Both the position numbers and the translations under genes were made by a program. Positions 45,146 through 55,131 of a stretch of 64,000 nucleotides of DNA are shown here, piece by piece. Every line of letters begins with the position of its first letter. The first letter of the stretch is position 1. Source of the stretch: F23-D06 sp045132055 (GTDB lineage Bacteria > Bacteroidota > Bacteroidia > Bacteroidales > WCHB1-69); NCBI GenBank assembly GCA_045132055.1, contig JBGURP010000027.1:221829-285828 (forward strand), written 5' to 3'. Below the pieces are notes generated by a model, which searched no databases, was not told the DNA's origin, and saw only the letters and a list, made by a program, of their open reading frames with translations.

Positions 45146-46405
45146 TCAACTCTTCACCACCAGTATATCGCTCCACTCCGAGGTGTAGTTGGGCGACAGG
45201 TGCTCGCGGTTCATCTTCACGCCGTCAAAGCCAGCGCTGGCCACCACTACCGAGCGAGGGCCTTGCTTCTTGTTGATGGCATCCAGCGCATTCATCAGCT
45301 TGTCCTGTTTATCATGATCCACCTCATCGAAAAGAACGGTTTGCATGGCACTTTTCGGTGTGATGTCGGACAGAATCACGCCCGCCTTCTTGTACTCGTA
45401 CGGCACTTGCACCAACTCCTCCGTCGTGCGCGCGGCTACATTCACGAGCTCGAGCGTGCTATCGGTGGGCACGGGCAACCTTATCAGCCGGTTAGCAAAC
45501 TGCTGGGGTTTATCCTCCTTGTGCCTGTTCGTAAGCAAAAACACCATGATGCTGTTGCACACACTCCCCTGCTTGCGCAGCTTCTCAGCAGCCATGGAGG
45601 TGAACAGCGCCACCTGCTGCTGGATGTCGTACACATCGGTCAGTTCCTTGCTGAAGCTGCGCGACACGGTGATCTGCTGCTTGTCCTTGACCATCTCCTC
45701 AAACTCCACACACGGCTCGCCACGGAGCTCACGCCATGTCTTCACGCCACCCACGTGCATCAGCGACTGCACCAGACTCATGGGCATCTGCGTGAAATCA
45801 TACGCCGTAAGGATATTGCGGCTTTTGAGCATGGCGGAAAATCGGCGACCAATACCCCACACATCCTCAATGGGAAACTTCTTCAACACCTTCTCAATAT
45901 CTTCAGGGCGGTGCATGTAGCAGCTTCCGCGCAGCTTGGGATATTGTTTGCACAGCTTGGAGGCAATCTTGGCCAGCGTCTTCGTAGGCGCGATGCCCAC
46001 ACTGATAGGGATGCCCGTGTTGCGCTGCACCACGTATGAGATGTGATGTCCCAAATCGTCCAGCTTGTCATGTTCTATACCCCGGAGGTCCAGGAAAGAC
46101 TCATCAATGGAATAAACCTCCGTAGCCGGCACCAGCGACTGCAAGGTCATTTGCACCCGCTTCGACAAATCTCCGTACAAAATGTAGTTGGAGGAGAACA
46201 CCGCCACATCGTAACGCTGGATCGTCTGCTTGAGCTGATAGAACGGCTGCCCCATCTTGATGCCGATACGTTTGGCCTCGTTGGAGCGCGAAATCACACA
46301 GCCATCGTTATTGGACAGGATAATCACCGGCCGCCCGTTGAGATCGGGCCGGAACACCCGCTCACAGGAAACGAAGAAATTGTTGCAATCCGCCAAGCCG
46401 AACAT
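45146..46405 (-). CDS. umuC: DNA polymerase V catalytic subunit UmuC
   Basis: This is a Y-family translesion polymerase of 419 residues. The N-terminal FGLADCNNFFVSCERVF holds the first catalytic Asp, and VYSIDESFLDL holds the Asp-Glu pair. The steric-gate region and EDVWGIGRRFSAMLKSRNI thumb segment are typical, and a C-terminal UmuC-specific region is present. It is 30 bp downstream of umuD, the normal SOS-controlled pair. Confidence 0.96.
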   Translation of the reverse strand: MFGLADCNNFFVSCERVFRPDLNGRPVIILSNNDGCVISRSNEAKRIGIKMGQPFYQLKQTIQRYDVAVFSSNYILYGDLSKRVQMTLQSLVPATEVYSIDESFLDLRGIEHDKLDDLGHHISYVVQRNTGIPISVGIAPTKTLAKIASKLCKQYPKLRGSCYMHRPEDIEKVLKKFPIEDVWGIGRRFSAMLKSRNILTAYDFTQMPMSLVQSLMHVGGVKTWRELRGEPCVEFEEMVKDKQQITVSRSFSKELTDVYDIQQQVALFTSMAAEKLRKQGSVCNSIMVFLLTNRHKEDKPQQFANRLIRLPVPTDSTLELVNVAARTTEELVQVPYEYKKAGVILSDITPKSAMQTVLFDEVDHDKQDKLMNALDAINKKQGPRSVVVASAGFDGVKMNREHLSPNYTSEWSDILVVKS

Positions 46406-46435
46406 AAAGGTAGATGAGAGATTAGAGTTTAGAGT

Positions 46436-46852
46436 TTAGAGATAAAAATTCTTGACTACATGTGTTACCACGCCCCAGACGAGAAAGTGGTTCTCTTCGG
46501 TGATTTCAATGGGTTTGAACTTGGGGTTGGCGGGCTGGAGCCAAAGGTGTCCTTTTTCCAAGAGGATTCGTTTCAACGTAAACTCCCCGTCAATGAAGCA
46601 AACGGCAATGTTGCCGTCCTTCGGTTCCAGCGACTTGTCTATGACCACAATATCCCCATCGCTAATGCCAGCGCCCTCCATGCTGTCGCCCGTGATTCGG
46701 GCATAAAATGTGGAAGCTGGATTCTTGATAACATAGCGGTTCAGGTCCAATGTAGGTTCGGCAAAATCTTCCGCCGGAGACGGGAAACCTGCCCTAATAC
46801 CCTCCACGAGAGGGGCTTTTAACTTGCTTGATTTAGGAGTGAAAATATTCAT
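46436..46852 (-). CDS. umuD: SOS mutagenesis protein UmuD
   Basis: This is a 138-residue S24-family self-cleaving protein. The likely autocleavage bond is Ala21-Gly22 (EGIRAGFPSP). The catalytic dyad is Ser57 (TGDSMEGAG) and Lys94 (FTLKRIL). After cleavage UmuD' would bind UmuC to form Pol V. No clear LexA box could be assigned in the repeat-filled upstream gap. Confidence 0.95.
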   Translation of the reverse strand: MNIFTPKSSKLKAPLVEGIRAGFPSPAEDFAEPTLDLNRYVIKNPASTFYARITGDSMEGAGISDGDIVVIDKSLEPKDGNIAVCFIDGEFTLKRILLEKGHLWLQPANPKFKPIEITEENHFLVWGVVTHVVKNFYL

Positions 46853-46856
46853 AAGC

Positions 46857-46936
46857 GATTAGAGATTAGAGATTAGAGATTAGAGAAAATAATAAATGCC
46901 CAATGCCCATCTCTCATCTCCAATCTCTCATCTTTC
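46857..46936. repeat. GATTAGA tandem tract plus CATCTCTCATCTC tract
   Basis: Four near-perfect 9-bp GATTAGAGA units are followed by the opposite-strand-looking CATCTCTCATCTCCAATCTC. A shorter related tract lies at 46408-46441 between umuC and umuD. Confidence 0.7.
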
Positions 46937-49900
46937 AGTACAGTACCATAACCGTTCCTTTCTTTCTCACCATGCCCATGTCAGAAGCGCATTGCAGGGT
47001 CCATGTCATGACGGAGTTTGGGGGCACGAGTTGTCCTTTGTATGTTCCATCCCATCCCTGCTCAGGATCTGTGGTCCTGAACATAATCTCTCCCCATCTG
47101 TCGTAAACCACAAACAGATAATGGTCATCGGTGACATGCAGGCCAACGGGTTTGAAAACGTCATTGAGGCCATTCTGATCGGGAGTGAAGCTATTGGGAA
47201 CAAATATCTGCAACTCAGGGTTCTTGATTACGACTACCCGGTGACGTTCCGCCGAGCAACCGTTCTCGTCCGTCACGCGCAAAGTCACCCTGTATGTCCC
47301 GGCTGTCCTGTAAGCATAGTCGAAGGCTGGCTCCTCAAAAACATCGGAATTGCCCATATCCCAGTGATAGTTGACCATATTGGGCGAGCATTCTTCAAAA
47401 TGCAGAAGTTTCTCCACTTCATAATTATCTTCCAACGTATAGAAATTGAAACAGGCCACCGGCAACGGGAATATCGTCAGATGCAGGGTCACCGTGCTGT
47501 CGCAGCCATCCGTCTTGGTAACCACGTGCGTGAGATTGTCGCAGCTGTTCAAAATGTCCTTATGCTCATACCAAGTAAAGCTTCCGCAGGCTTCCGCCAT
47601 TGTGTCTGTAACAACGGAATGTCCCACAGTCAGGTGCAGGTGCACGATGCTGTCGCAACCCGTTCCCATCACAATCACGTGTTCGGGATCAGTGGTGCTC
47701 TCATAATAGGTATTGCCGTCTATCCACACCAAGCTGTCGCAGGCGAACACCTCATCCACGGATTCCACAGAGTTGAGAATTGTCAGATTCAAATGCACCA
47801 CTGAATCGCAGCCTTCAGCATTCTGAAGTCGCATGGTCGGCTGATCCGTCGAGGCCGTGTAGGTGATGCCGTCCTGCCATGTGTATGAATCGCAAGATTC
47901 CACCGTTTCTATATAGGACGAGGTGTCTTTCACTCCCAAATGAAGCGTGATGACAGAATCGCATCCGTGTGTTGTCTGCAAGCGCAGCGTCCGAGTACCC
48001 GCGTCATTGAAGGTAAATCCCGACCATGTGACGGGCAGATCCGAATTGCAAACGGAAGTATCGCGGGTCATCTCATATCTGGGATGCACTGTCAAATTGA
48101 CTGTCGTGTCAAATACACATCCAGCATCGGTTTGAAGGTGAAACCTGTAACTAACCGTGGTGTCGTGCATCAGGTTTGCCGGTGGAATGATGTTATACGT
48201 AGAGTCCGTTAATGTCGTGACCCAAGGACCAATGAGCTGTTTGGTCACCACCGAAGGCATGACGGTTTGCAAGAGCGACGGAGCCATGGCCAGCTCCCAT
48301 TCCGTCAGATAGCCATTATCATTCGGCAGCATATCCTGAACTTCTATATACCATTGTCCATTTAATGGACAGCCTATCAGATTACTGAAACTCTGATATG
48401 GATGATATATCTGCGTCATGCTTACCGGATTGCTGGGTTTCACAGATTCATGCGAATTTTCCCATGGATAATCGTAATCCCAGTACGGATTAGTATATGA
48501 TTGAATATTCACTGGCTCATAGCAGTAGCCGTATGTTCCTGCAGCATATTGGTAATTATGGTTGGTATTATTGGACCAGATATAATTCCAGGGTTCTCCT
48601 ATTGGATTCAACGTGCTATCGCATGAAAGAGAATCCGTCAAACGGTTGGCCAATCCGAGGTTAGTACGAAAATAGATATTCGGTATACTGCCCCAACTTC
48701 CCGTAGTTTGGTTATAATCCGCAATGAGCTTGCTCCTGTTTCCGTTGGGGCATACAATAGACATCTTCAGGTCTTCCAAGGCTGAATGCTCAATTTTCAA
48801 TCTAACATACAGAATATCATTGACATCAGTCATAGTGGCTCCAGGGCGGAAATGCGTGAAATTGGCCACTGATCGGTAAACGTTACCGTACGGGGCACAA
48901 CTCATCCCGTCAGGGAGGAAAATCTTCTGGCTTTCACCGATGGAGGCTGTATTCTCAACATACATCAGCACTGACTGTGGAGAGATGCCTATGGAAACCG
49001 GCAATGTGTCACCAACGCAAATTTCCTCCGTCATATTCACCGACTGAATTGGATTCGGATAATGTTGCACCGTCAAATTCACCATACTATCCGCTCCATT
49101 ATGAGCAATATGATGTACCGAGGCCATACTGTCTTGATGGAAAATCACCCCATCCCATTCAAAGGGGAAAATGTCAGGACACACCGTAGTGTCAAGGCTA
49201 ACGAAAATGGTATCAAACAGTCGCAAGACCAAAGTGACCGAACTGTCGCATCCATGCACATTGGTATAATTGAGTGTATAGATTCCCGAATCAGGGAACA
49301 ATTGATCCTGATAAGGATACGGCAAAGAGTCGCGTGGAATACGACGGAAAATGGTATCGGTATTGACATCTGGCATATTCACATGAATCAACACTGTGTC
49401 AGCCGCAACGCATCTATTCAGAGTTTGCTTCAGAATAAAAGAAGTGGTAATGGTTGGCGTCACATAGCAGGAATCCGAATGCGAGTCCCCTGGTAACCAA
49501 ACCAGTTCGTACGATTCTTGATCGTCATTGCTTTCAGCTATCAACAAGGCGGAATCGCCTTGGCAAATCACCGTATCGGATGCAATGATATGCGCCTGGG
49601 GATTATACACGTGTATGGTGGTATAGGCGGTATCCGAGCTGGAACCGTGCAAAGTCTTGACCAACGCATACGTATTACCATCCATATCGGCAGTAACAGA
49701 TTCTATTACAGGGTTAGCCAATGAGGAACTCCAATCATCAGGGCCTGTCCATGAATAGGAGGCACCCTGTTGTGGATTGTTACAGAAGAGATGAGCCGTT
49801 TCGCCCACACAATAGGGTCCGTCGTTCGACACCTGTGCCATGATGGCACAGTCGGTGGTAGCCGTGGAAGATTGGGTGGCATAAAAGTTGATACTCCCAG

Positions 49901-51173
49901 CCACTTGGCTAAAGTTTGTGATCAGCAGCAGGTAATACTCACCGGTTTGGGCATTTTGGATATTACAATACTCATAAACACGTGGATCATAACTGCAATC
50001 CACCAGATTACCGTATGGATAATGTGCTGAACTATTGGTATTGTTCGGCGAAGAAGCAATGTTCAAGTCATAGAATCCACAACAGAGATTTTCGATAAAC
50101 TCTTCCGGTGATTCTGCATTGAAAGGTCCCCAACAAGCAAAGTCCACATCTGTGGATTGCTGTATTCGTATGGTGATATTTCCCGGATTAGAAATTCGCA
50201 TGTAATACCATGCCGGCGCCGGGGTACTAAGCAAACATGCAACCCTTCCTGAACCGAAAAAGTCATTTGCCGACCCCGTTGTACCAGAAGCATATTGGTA
50301 ATTGCCTCCGTTTTCATCTGTACAGAAAGGATGAATGTTGTCAAAAGCACACGGTGAACCTGTCCGCACACTTTTCGGATTACTTCCCGAAGGGCATGAT
50401 GTGCATTCCACACTCGCCACCCAGCCACTGCTTACGCCTTGGGAATTGCTGGTAAAAAGAAAAGTAAGGCAATCACTTGACGAGACAATGTCAGAAGGCA
50501 ACGTTCCTCCTGTATAAGTGCCTATCAACGAGGCGCTGGTTGTGTTTCCGTCGTAAACATACAAGTAATCACCGCTTGACAAAGAGAACTGATGAAACGA
50601 GACCCACAAATGCTCCCCATTAGGTGAAAAAATTCTTTGTATAACATTCTGATTATTGGAATAATTACCATAACCACTCTGATCCGTCCACACAAAGGAA
50701 CATCCTGTATAGTCATTGTCCGACATCTGCACGACACACTGAACATTCAATTCAAATCCGGAGCGTTGGCTCGAATTATCAGAATGGAATAGGATTGTCA
50801 GGGCACCAGAAGGATCCTGGGATACGATAGGGGTTAACACACTCCCAGCACTTTCCAACCGAGCCAGTTGGGTTCCACTTGTCCCTACGCCACTATAAAC
50901 GATAATATAATCATAATTTCTTTCCGTGGAAAAATTGCCGGAAGTAATAGCCAGTACGCCATTGGGGGTACCTGGAGTAATTACAATCGATCCGTTACAG
51001 TTGCTGGAATAGTTACCCGTGGCCCCACCATTATCGTAAATAATGGCATCGCACGTGGTAATGCTATTTTGACCTGATGCGGGCACATTATAGGTGTTTT
51101 GTGCGCACAATTCCCCCACCCTGCCTAAAATCAGGATTGTTATCCATAACAGGATGCAGGTCATTTTTTTCAT
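46935..51173 (-). CDS. Giant secreted CUB/PKD protein with type-B T9SS sorting domain
   Basis: This is a 1412-residue protein. The signal peptide (about 1-24) ends at ELCAQ. Two CUB-like domains cover about residues 30-150 and 152-262 (YDYIIVYSGVGTSGTQLARLE, GDYLYVYDGN). A proprotein-convertase P-like domain lies in the middle (LKIEHSALEDLKMSIVCPNG to LNGQWYIEVQDM). Several GCDS-VTLHL repeats follow, then a PKD domain (YRTAGTYRVTLRVTDENGCS). The last ~85 residues begin VPNSFTPDQNGLNDVFKPVG, the hallmark of the gliding-motility/CHU_C type-B C-terminal domain. It should be exported by the type IX system encoded at 4.2-10.2 kb, probably as an adhesin or protease-associated surface protein. Confidence 0.9.
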   Translation of the reverse strand: MKKMTCILLWITILILGRVGELCAQNTYNVPASGQNSITTCDAIIYDNGGATGNYSSNCNGSIVITPGTPNGVLAITSGNFSTERNYDYIIVYSGVGTSGTQLARLESAGSVLTPIVSQDPSGALTILFHSDNSSQRSGFELNVQCVVQMSDNDYTGCSFVWTDQSGYGNYSNNQNVIQRIFSPNGEHLWVSFHQFSLSSGDYLYVYDGNTTSASLIGTYTGGTLPSDIVSSSDCLTFLFTSNSQGVSSGWVASVECTSCPSGSNPKSVRTGSPCAFDNIHPFCTDENGGNYQYASGTTGSANDFFGSGRVACLLSTPAPAWYYMRISNPGNITIRIQQSTDVDFACWGPFNAESPEEFIENLCCGFYDLNIASSPNNTNSSAHYPYGNLVDCSYDPRVYEYCNIQNAQTGEYYLLLITNFSQVAGSINFYATQSSTATTDCAIMAQVSNDGPYCVGETAHLFCNNPQQGASYSWTGPDDWSSSLANPVIESVTADMDGNTYALVKTLHGSSSDTAYTTIHVYNPQAHIIASDTVICQGDSALLIAESNDDQESYELVWLPGDSHSDSCYVTPTITTSFILKQTLNRCVAADTVLIHVNMPDVNTDTIFRRIPRDSLPYPYQDQLFPDSGIYTLNYTNVHGCDSSVTLVLRLFDTIFVSLDTTVCPDIFPFEWDGVIFHQDSMASVHHIAHNGADSMVNLTVQHYPNPIQSVNMTEEICVGDTLPVSIGISPQSVLMYVENTASIGESQKIFLPDGMSCAPYGNVYRSVANFTHFRPGATMTDVNDILYVRLKIEHSALEDLKMSIVCPNGNRSKLIADYNQTTGSWGSIPNIYFRTNLGLANRLTDSLSCDSTLNPIGEPWNYIWSNNTNHNYQYAAGTYGYCYEPVNIQSYTNPYWDYDYPWENSHESVKPSNPVSMTQIYHPYQSFSNLIGCPLNGQWYIEVQDMLPNDNGYLTEWELAMAPSLLQTVMPSVVTKQLIGPWVTTLTDSTYNIIPPANLMHDTTVSYRFHLQTDAGCVFDTTVNLTVHPRYEMTRDTSVCNSDLPVTWSGFTFNDAGTRTLRLQTTHGCDSVITLHLGVKDTSSYIETVESCDSYTWQDGITYTASTDQPTMRLQNAEGCDSVVHLNLTILNSVESVDEVFACDSLVWIDGNTYYESTTDPEHVIVMGTGCDSIVHLHLTVGHSVVTDTMAEACGSFTWYEHKDILNSCDNLTHVVTKTDGCDSTVTLHLTIFPLPVACFNFYTLEDNYEVEKLLHFEECSPNMVNYHWDMGNSDVFEEPAFDYAYRTAGTYRVTLRVTDENGCSAERHRVVVIKNPELQIFVPNSFTPDQNGLNDVFKPVGLHVTDDHYLFVVYDRWGEIMFRTTDPEQGWDGTYKGQLVPPNSVMTWTLQCASDMGMVRKKGTVMVLY

Positions 51174-51198
51174 ATTGGGGATTGTCGGTGCGTTAGAT

Positions 51199-51222
51199 AG
51201 AGACGTGTGGCCGTGCGTCTTT
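51199..51222. repeat. Imperfect AGAGACG palindrome
   Basis: AGACGTGTGG is followed by CCGTGCGTCT; arms pair at 7 of 10 positions by strict base pairing, and the other three are G-U pairs in a plus-strand RNA. It lies between the SDR stop and the start of the 1412-residue protein gene. Confidence 0.65.
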
Positions 51223-51226
51223 ACAA

Positions 51227-51979
51227 TTATTGTTTATGGATTACCCCGTTGAATTGAGCAGTGGGGGTCATGATGATTTCGTTGAGGCAGACGTGCGGCG
51301 GGCGGGACAGGACGAATTCCACAACATCGGCGATATCCTGGGCCACGAGCGGGTCGTAGCCTTCGTACACCTTGTCAGCTTTGGCCTTGTCGCCATGGAA
51401 GCGCACCACGGAGAAGTTGGTTTCGCATGCACCCGGAGAGATTTGCGTCACCTTGATGCCGTATTTCAGAAAATCGGTGCGCATGCCCTTGGTGAGGGCC
51501 ATCACGGCGTGCTTGGTGGCGCAATAGACATTGCCTCCATAGTAGATTTCATGCGAGGCAGTGGAGCCTAAGTTGATGATATGTCCCTGCTTGCGTTCCA
51601 CCATCCAAGGAGAAACCAGACGCGTGACGTAGAGCAGACCTTTGATATTGGTGTCGATCATGCGCTCCCAGTCCTCAATGGCGCCCTCGTGCACGGGATT
51701 GAGTTCCACAGCCAGGCCGGCGTTGTTGACCAGCACATCCACATCGCGGAAGTCCTCTGGAATGGAATTTATGGCCTTCACACAGGCATCGTAATCGCGC
51801 ACGTCAAACACGAGCGGCAACACCTTGGTTTGGGTGGAGGCTTCTATCTCGCGAGCCACCTGCATCAGTTTGTTCTCCGTTCTGCCGGTAATAATCATTT
51901 TGACATTCTGTTTGGCCAGTGTGCGGGCAATCGCCTCGCCAAAACCGCTGGTCGCCCCAGTTATAAAGACATTTTTCAT
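51227..51979 (-). CDS. Short-chain dehydrogenase/reductase (YdfG-like)
   Basis: This is a 250-residue classical SDR. The cofactor motif GATSGFGEA follows MKNVFIT. NNAGLAVELNPVHE is the NNAG motif, and the catalytic YCATK has Tyr and Lys. A basic residue after the second strand (GRTENK) favours NADP(H). The closest general type is YdfG/3-hydroxy acid dehydrogenase; the substrate is open. I prefer the ATG at 51977-51979 over one 18 bases upstream. Confidence 0.9.
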   Translation of the reverse strand: MKNVFITGATSGFGEAIARTLAKQNVKMIITGRTENKLMQVAREIEASTQTKVLPLVFDVRDYDACVKAINSIPEDFRDVDVLVNNAGLAVELNPVHEGAIEDWERMIDTNIKGLLYVTRLVSPWMVERKQGHIINLGSTASHEIYYGGNVYCATKHAVMALTKGMRTDFLKYGIKVTQISPGACETNFSVVRFHGDKAKADKVYEGYDPLVAQDIADVVEFVLSRPPHVCLNEIIMTPTAQFNGVIHKQ

Positions 51980-52010
51980 AATAGAAACTATTGACAATAT
52001 TGTAAGGCGG

Positions 52011-52018
52011 CAAAGATA
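52011..52018 (-). promoter_or_regulatory. Probable SDR promoter, -7 box TATCTTTG
   Basis: The minus strand reads TATCTTTG, 31 bases before the SDR ATG, in a divergent promoter region. Confidence 0.5.
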
Positions 52019-52069
52019 TGAAAAAATCAGACTATCAACAATACATGATAAATTCCATCCAAAAATGCG

Positions 52070-52077
52070 TACTTTTG
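52070..52077 (+). promoter_or_regulatory. Probable promoter of the GH16-like gene, -7 box TACTTTTG
   Basis: TACTTTTG matches TAnnTTTG and lies 27 bases before the ATG at 52105, which supports that start over the earlier one at 52018. Confidence 0.5.
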
Positions 52078-52104
52078 CGCTTTCTTTTGTTTTGCAACAA
52101 GCAC

Positions 52105-52962
52105 ATGAATAGAATCGGATTGCTCATCTTGTTTATGCTATGGACGGCGGCCTTGCCGTGGAGGAGCTACGGACAGAGCGAGCCGGTAAACGCCGCCGAT
52201 TCATCAAAACAGGATTCTATTATGGAAAAATGGCATGGCATCGTTACATTTCAATGGCAAGGGCTGACCTGGATAGGCCGGCCGCAGTGGGGCATCACCC
52301 ATCCTAAAAGGCCCGTCTGGTATGATTCGGAGATGGTTTTTGTGGACGACAGCAACTGCGTGGTGGTGGAACTGCATGAGAACAGACGGGAAATCAAGCA
52401 TTCTAACACCTTACTCATCCGCCGCTGGGAGACCGGTTACTGCCGCAGCGTGGAGGAATTCAAGTACGGCACCTTCGAATGGGAGGCCCGGATGCCCTAC
52501 GGCACCAACCTCTGGCCGGCTCTGTGGCTCGCCTCCGACAGCGCATGGCCCCCAGAAATAGACTGTGTGGAAGGATGGTCCAACAATAATCCGAAATACA
52601 ACAAAGGACTGTTTTTCAAAAACATGCGCCCTACTATGCACTGGATGGAAAAAGGGGAACTACGTTCCGAACCCCGATACAACATCCACCGAGGTTGGAT
52701 TAATAAAATGGATGAATATACGACTTACAAGGTGGTCTGGACTCCAGAATACGTGGACATCTTTTACGGCGACCATCTCGTCAAACGCTTTGACAACCCC
52801 TATCTGCTGGAACAGTTGAACCAACCGGGCCTCAAGATGCACCCGATCATGTCGATGAATGTGCAACCCCGTTTCGATGACAAGGACTATAAAACTTACC
52901 GGGAGGCGCAAAAACCTTTTAGCATCAAGAGTTTCAAGTACTCACCGTTGTCAGAACAGTAA
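52105..52962 (+). CDS. Secreted GH16-like glycoside hydrolase
   Basis: Starting at 52105 the protein has 285 residues and a signal peptide (LLILFMLWTAALPWRSYGQ). The catalytic motif E-I-D-x-x-E of GH16 is visible as PEIDCVEGW near residue 157, and GTFEWEARMPYGTNLWPALWLASD precedes it, as in laminarinase/agarase-type enzymes. The C-terminal VVWTPEYVDIFYGDHLVKRF is also family-like. GH16 enzymes cleave beta-1,3/1,4-glucans or galactans; the substrate is not evident. There is no sorting domain and no Sus-type neighbours. Confidence 0.8.
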   Translation: MNRIGLLILFMLWTAALPWRSYGQSEPVNAADSSKQDSIMEKWHGIVTFQWQGLTWIGRPQWGITHPKRPVWYDSEMVFVDDSNCVVVELHENRREIKHSNTLLIRRWETGYCRSVEEFKYGTFEWEARMPYGTNLWPALWLASDSAWPPEIDCVEGWSNNNPKYNKGLFFKNMRPTMHWMEKGELRSEPRYNIHRGWINKMDEYTTYKVVWTPEYVDIFYGDHLVKRFDNPYLLEQLNQPGLKMHPIMSMNVQPRFDDKDYKTYREAQKPFSIKSFKYSPLSEQ

Positions 52963-53059
52963 AACACTGGAGAATTTGAGAAATGGTTGAATTGTTGATT
53001 CTGTTGATAACTCTTCTTACAAAGCCATAACAGTCTTTCAAACGGCACCCGATTTTTTG

Positions 53060-53067
53060 TATTTTTG
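53060..53067 (+). promoter_or_regulatory. Probable OPT transporter promoter, -7 box TATTTTTG
   Basis: TATTTTTG lies 41 bases before the ATG at 53109. Confidence 0.5.
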
Positions 53068-53108
53068 GCGGCTTATTATGCTTATTTTGCAATAAACTCA
53101 TTATCAAT

Positions 53109-55124
53109 ATGGAAGAACAAGAAAAAGACCTTATCAACCAGCCGGAAGAGATCAAACTCCCCGACAACGCGTACCGCGAATTAAAAGAGGGTGAAGAATA
53201 CAAGCCCATTCTGCTCGGACAGAAGAAATATCCCGAACTCAACGCTTGGACCATCACCTGGGGTATCATCATGGCCATCATTTTTTCGGCAGCCACAGCA
53301 TACTCTGGACTTCGCTTCGGGCAAGTGTTCGAGGCGGCCATTCCCATCGCCATCATCGCGGTGGGCGCATCCACGCTGGCAAAACGCAAAAGCCCGCTCT
53401 CCGAGAACGTGCTCATCCAGTCCATCGGCGCCAGCTCCGGCGTCATCGTGGCGGGTGCCATCTTCACACTGCCGGCCATCTACATCATCAAGGAGACCAA
53501 CCCCGCTATCGGGGCCGAGATACAGGTCAACTTCTTCCAGATTTTCCTGTCATCGTTGCTGGGCGGCTTCCTGGGCATCCTGTTCCTGATTCCGTTCCGC
53601 AAGTACTTTGTATCCGACATGCACGGCAAATATCCGTTCCCGGAAGCCACGGCCACCACGGAGATCATCGTCTCCGGCGCCAAGGGTGGCAACCAGGCCA
53701 AGCTGCTGTTGATCAGCGGCCTTGTTGGCGGTCTGTACGACTTCCTGATGACGACCTTCCACTTCTGGGCTGACACCATCTCCACGCGCATGTGCGGCTG
53801 GGGCGAGCAACTGGCCATGAGCCACAAGTTTGTCTTCAAGATGAGCGCCGAATCCATCCTTCTAGGCACTGGCTACCTGATTGGACTGAAATACGCCGCA
53901 GTCATCTGCGCCGGCTCTGCTCTGTCTTGGTGGGTCATCGTTCCGCTGCTAGGCCAATACGGCGCCATGGATGTGGACGGCGTGCTGACCTCCATGAGCA
54001 CCCTCGACCCTGACTTCATCTTTGCCAACTACGCTCGCTACATCGGCATCGGCGGCATCGCCATGGCCGGTCTCATCGGCGTGTGCAAATCGGCTGGTGT
54101 CATCAAAAAATCTCTCGGTGTGGCCCTCAAGGCTGGCAAACAGAAGAGTGAAGAGAACGCCGTGCTGCGCACGCAACGCGACATCTCCATGAAGATCATC
54201 CTCTTCGGTTTCATCGCCGTGCTGGTCCTGATGTTCATTTTCTTCCTCTTCGGCGGCATGAGCATGAATATCAAGCAAGTGCTGGTAGGCCTGCTAGTAG
54301 TCTTCCTTTTCGCATTCCTGTTCACCACCGTGGCCGCCACGGCCATCGCCACCGTGGGTACTAACCCCGTGTCAGGCATGACGATGATGACCCTGATTTT
54401 GTCCTCCATCGTATTGGCTTCTGTGGGTCTCAAAGGCGGCGCCGGCATCCTTACCGCACTGGTGGTAGGCGGCATCGTCTGCTCCGCACTTGCCATGGCC
54501 GGCGGTTTCATCACCGACCTGAAAATCGGTTATTGGATCGGCACCTCGCCGTTCAAGCAGGAGGCCTTCAAATTCGTGGGCACCTTGGTTTCCGCCCTCA
54601 CCGTGGGCGCAGTCATCATGTTGTTGTCCAAGACATACGGCTACACGGGCGAAGATGCTCTGGTAGCCCCGCAAGCCAACGCTATGGCCGCCATCATCCA
54701 ACCTCTGATGTTCAACGGCTCCACCCCGTGGATTCTATACATCGTGGGGGCGGTACTGGCCATCCTGCTGGATGTTATTGGCGTTCCAGCACTGGCATTC
54801 TCGTTGGGCATGTTCATCCCGTTGCAGCTTAACCTGCCGTTGCTCGTAGGCGGTTTCCTGGCCTGGTTCATCAAATCTCGCAGCAAAGACGAAGCCCTCA
54901 ACAAGGCTCGCGGCGAGAAAGGCACATTGCTGGCATCCGGTCTGCTTGCCGGCGGCGCCATCATGGGCGTGCTCAGCGCCATCCTCAAATACTGTGGCGT
55001 GGAACCCACCTTCATGACCAACTACGTTGGAACACCCGCATACAACATCCTCGCCATCGTCATGTTCACAGCATTGTGCGTCTATCTGGTGTTGCATGCC
55101 ATGAATGTGAAACGTACCGAATAA
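53109..55124 (+). CDS. OPT-family oligopeptide transporter
   Basis: This is a 671-residue inner-membrane transporter with about 14 hydrophobic helices after a ~45-residue polar N-terminus. Family segments include GIIMAIIFSAATAYSGLRFGQVFEAAIPIAI near the start, YPFPEATATTEI, and the late LAFSLGMFIPLQLNLPLLVGG. OPT proteins import peptides or metal chelates with protons. An ATP-grasp gene follows after 65 bp containing a palindrome. Confidence 0.93.
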   Translation: MEEQEKDLINQPEEIKLPDNAYRELKEGEEYKPILLGQKKYPELNAWTITWGIIMAIIFSAATAYSGLRFGQVFEAAIPIAIIAVGASTLAKRKSPLSENVLIQSIGASSGVIVAGAIFTLPAIYIIKETNPAIGAEIQVNFFQIFLSSLLGGFLGILFLIPFRKYFVSDMHGKYPFPEATATTEIIVSGAKGGNQAKLLLISGLVGGLYDFLMTTFHFWADTISTRMCGWGEQLAMSHKFVFKMSAESILLGTGYLIGLKYAAVICAGSALSWWVIVPLLGQYGAMDVDGVLTSMSTLDPDFIFANYARYIGIGGIAMAGLIGVCKSAGVIKKSLGVALKAGKQKSEENAVLRTQRDISMKIILFGFIAVLVLMFIFFLFGGMSMNIKQVLVGLLVVFLFAFLFTTVAATAIATVGTNPVSGMTMMTLILSSIVLASVGLKGGAGILTALVVGGIVCSALAMAGGFITDLKIGYWIGTSPFKQEAFKFVGTLVSALTVGAVIMLLSKTYGYTGEDALVAPQANAMAAIIQPLMFNGSTPWILYIVGAVLAILLDVIGVPALAFSLGMFIPLQLNLPLLVGGFLAWFIKSRSKDEALNKARGEKGTLLASGLLAGGAIMGVLSAILKYCGVEPTFMTNYVGTPAYNILAIVMFTALCVYLVLHAMNVKRTE

Positions 55125-55131
55125 ACATTTT

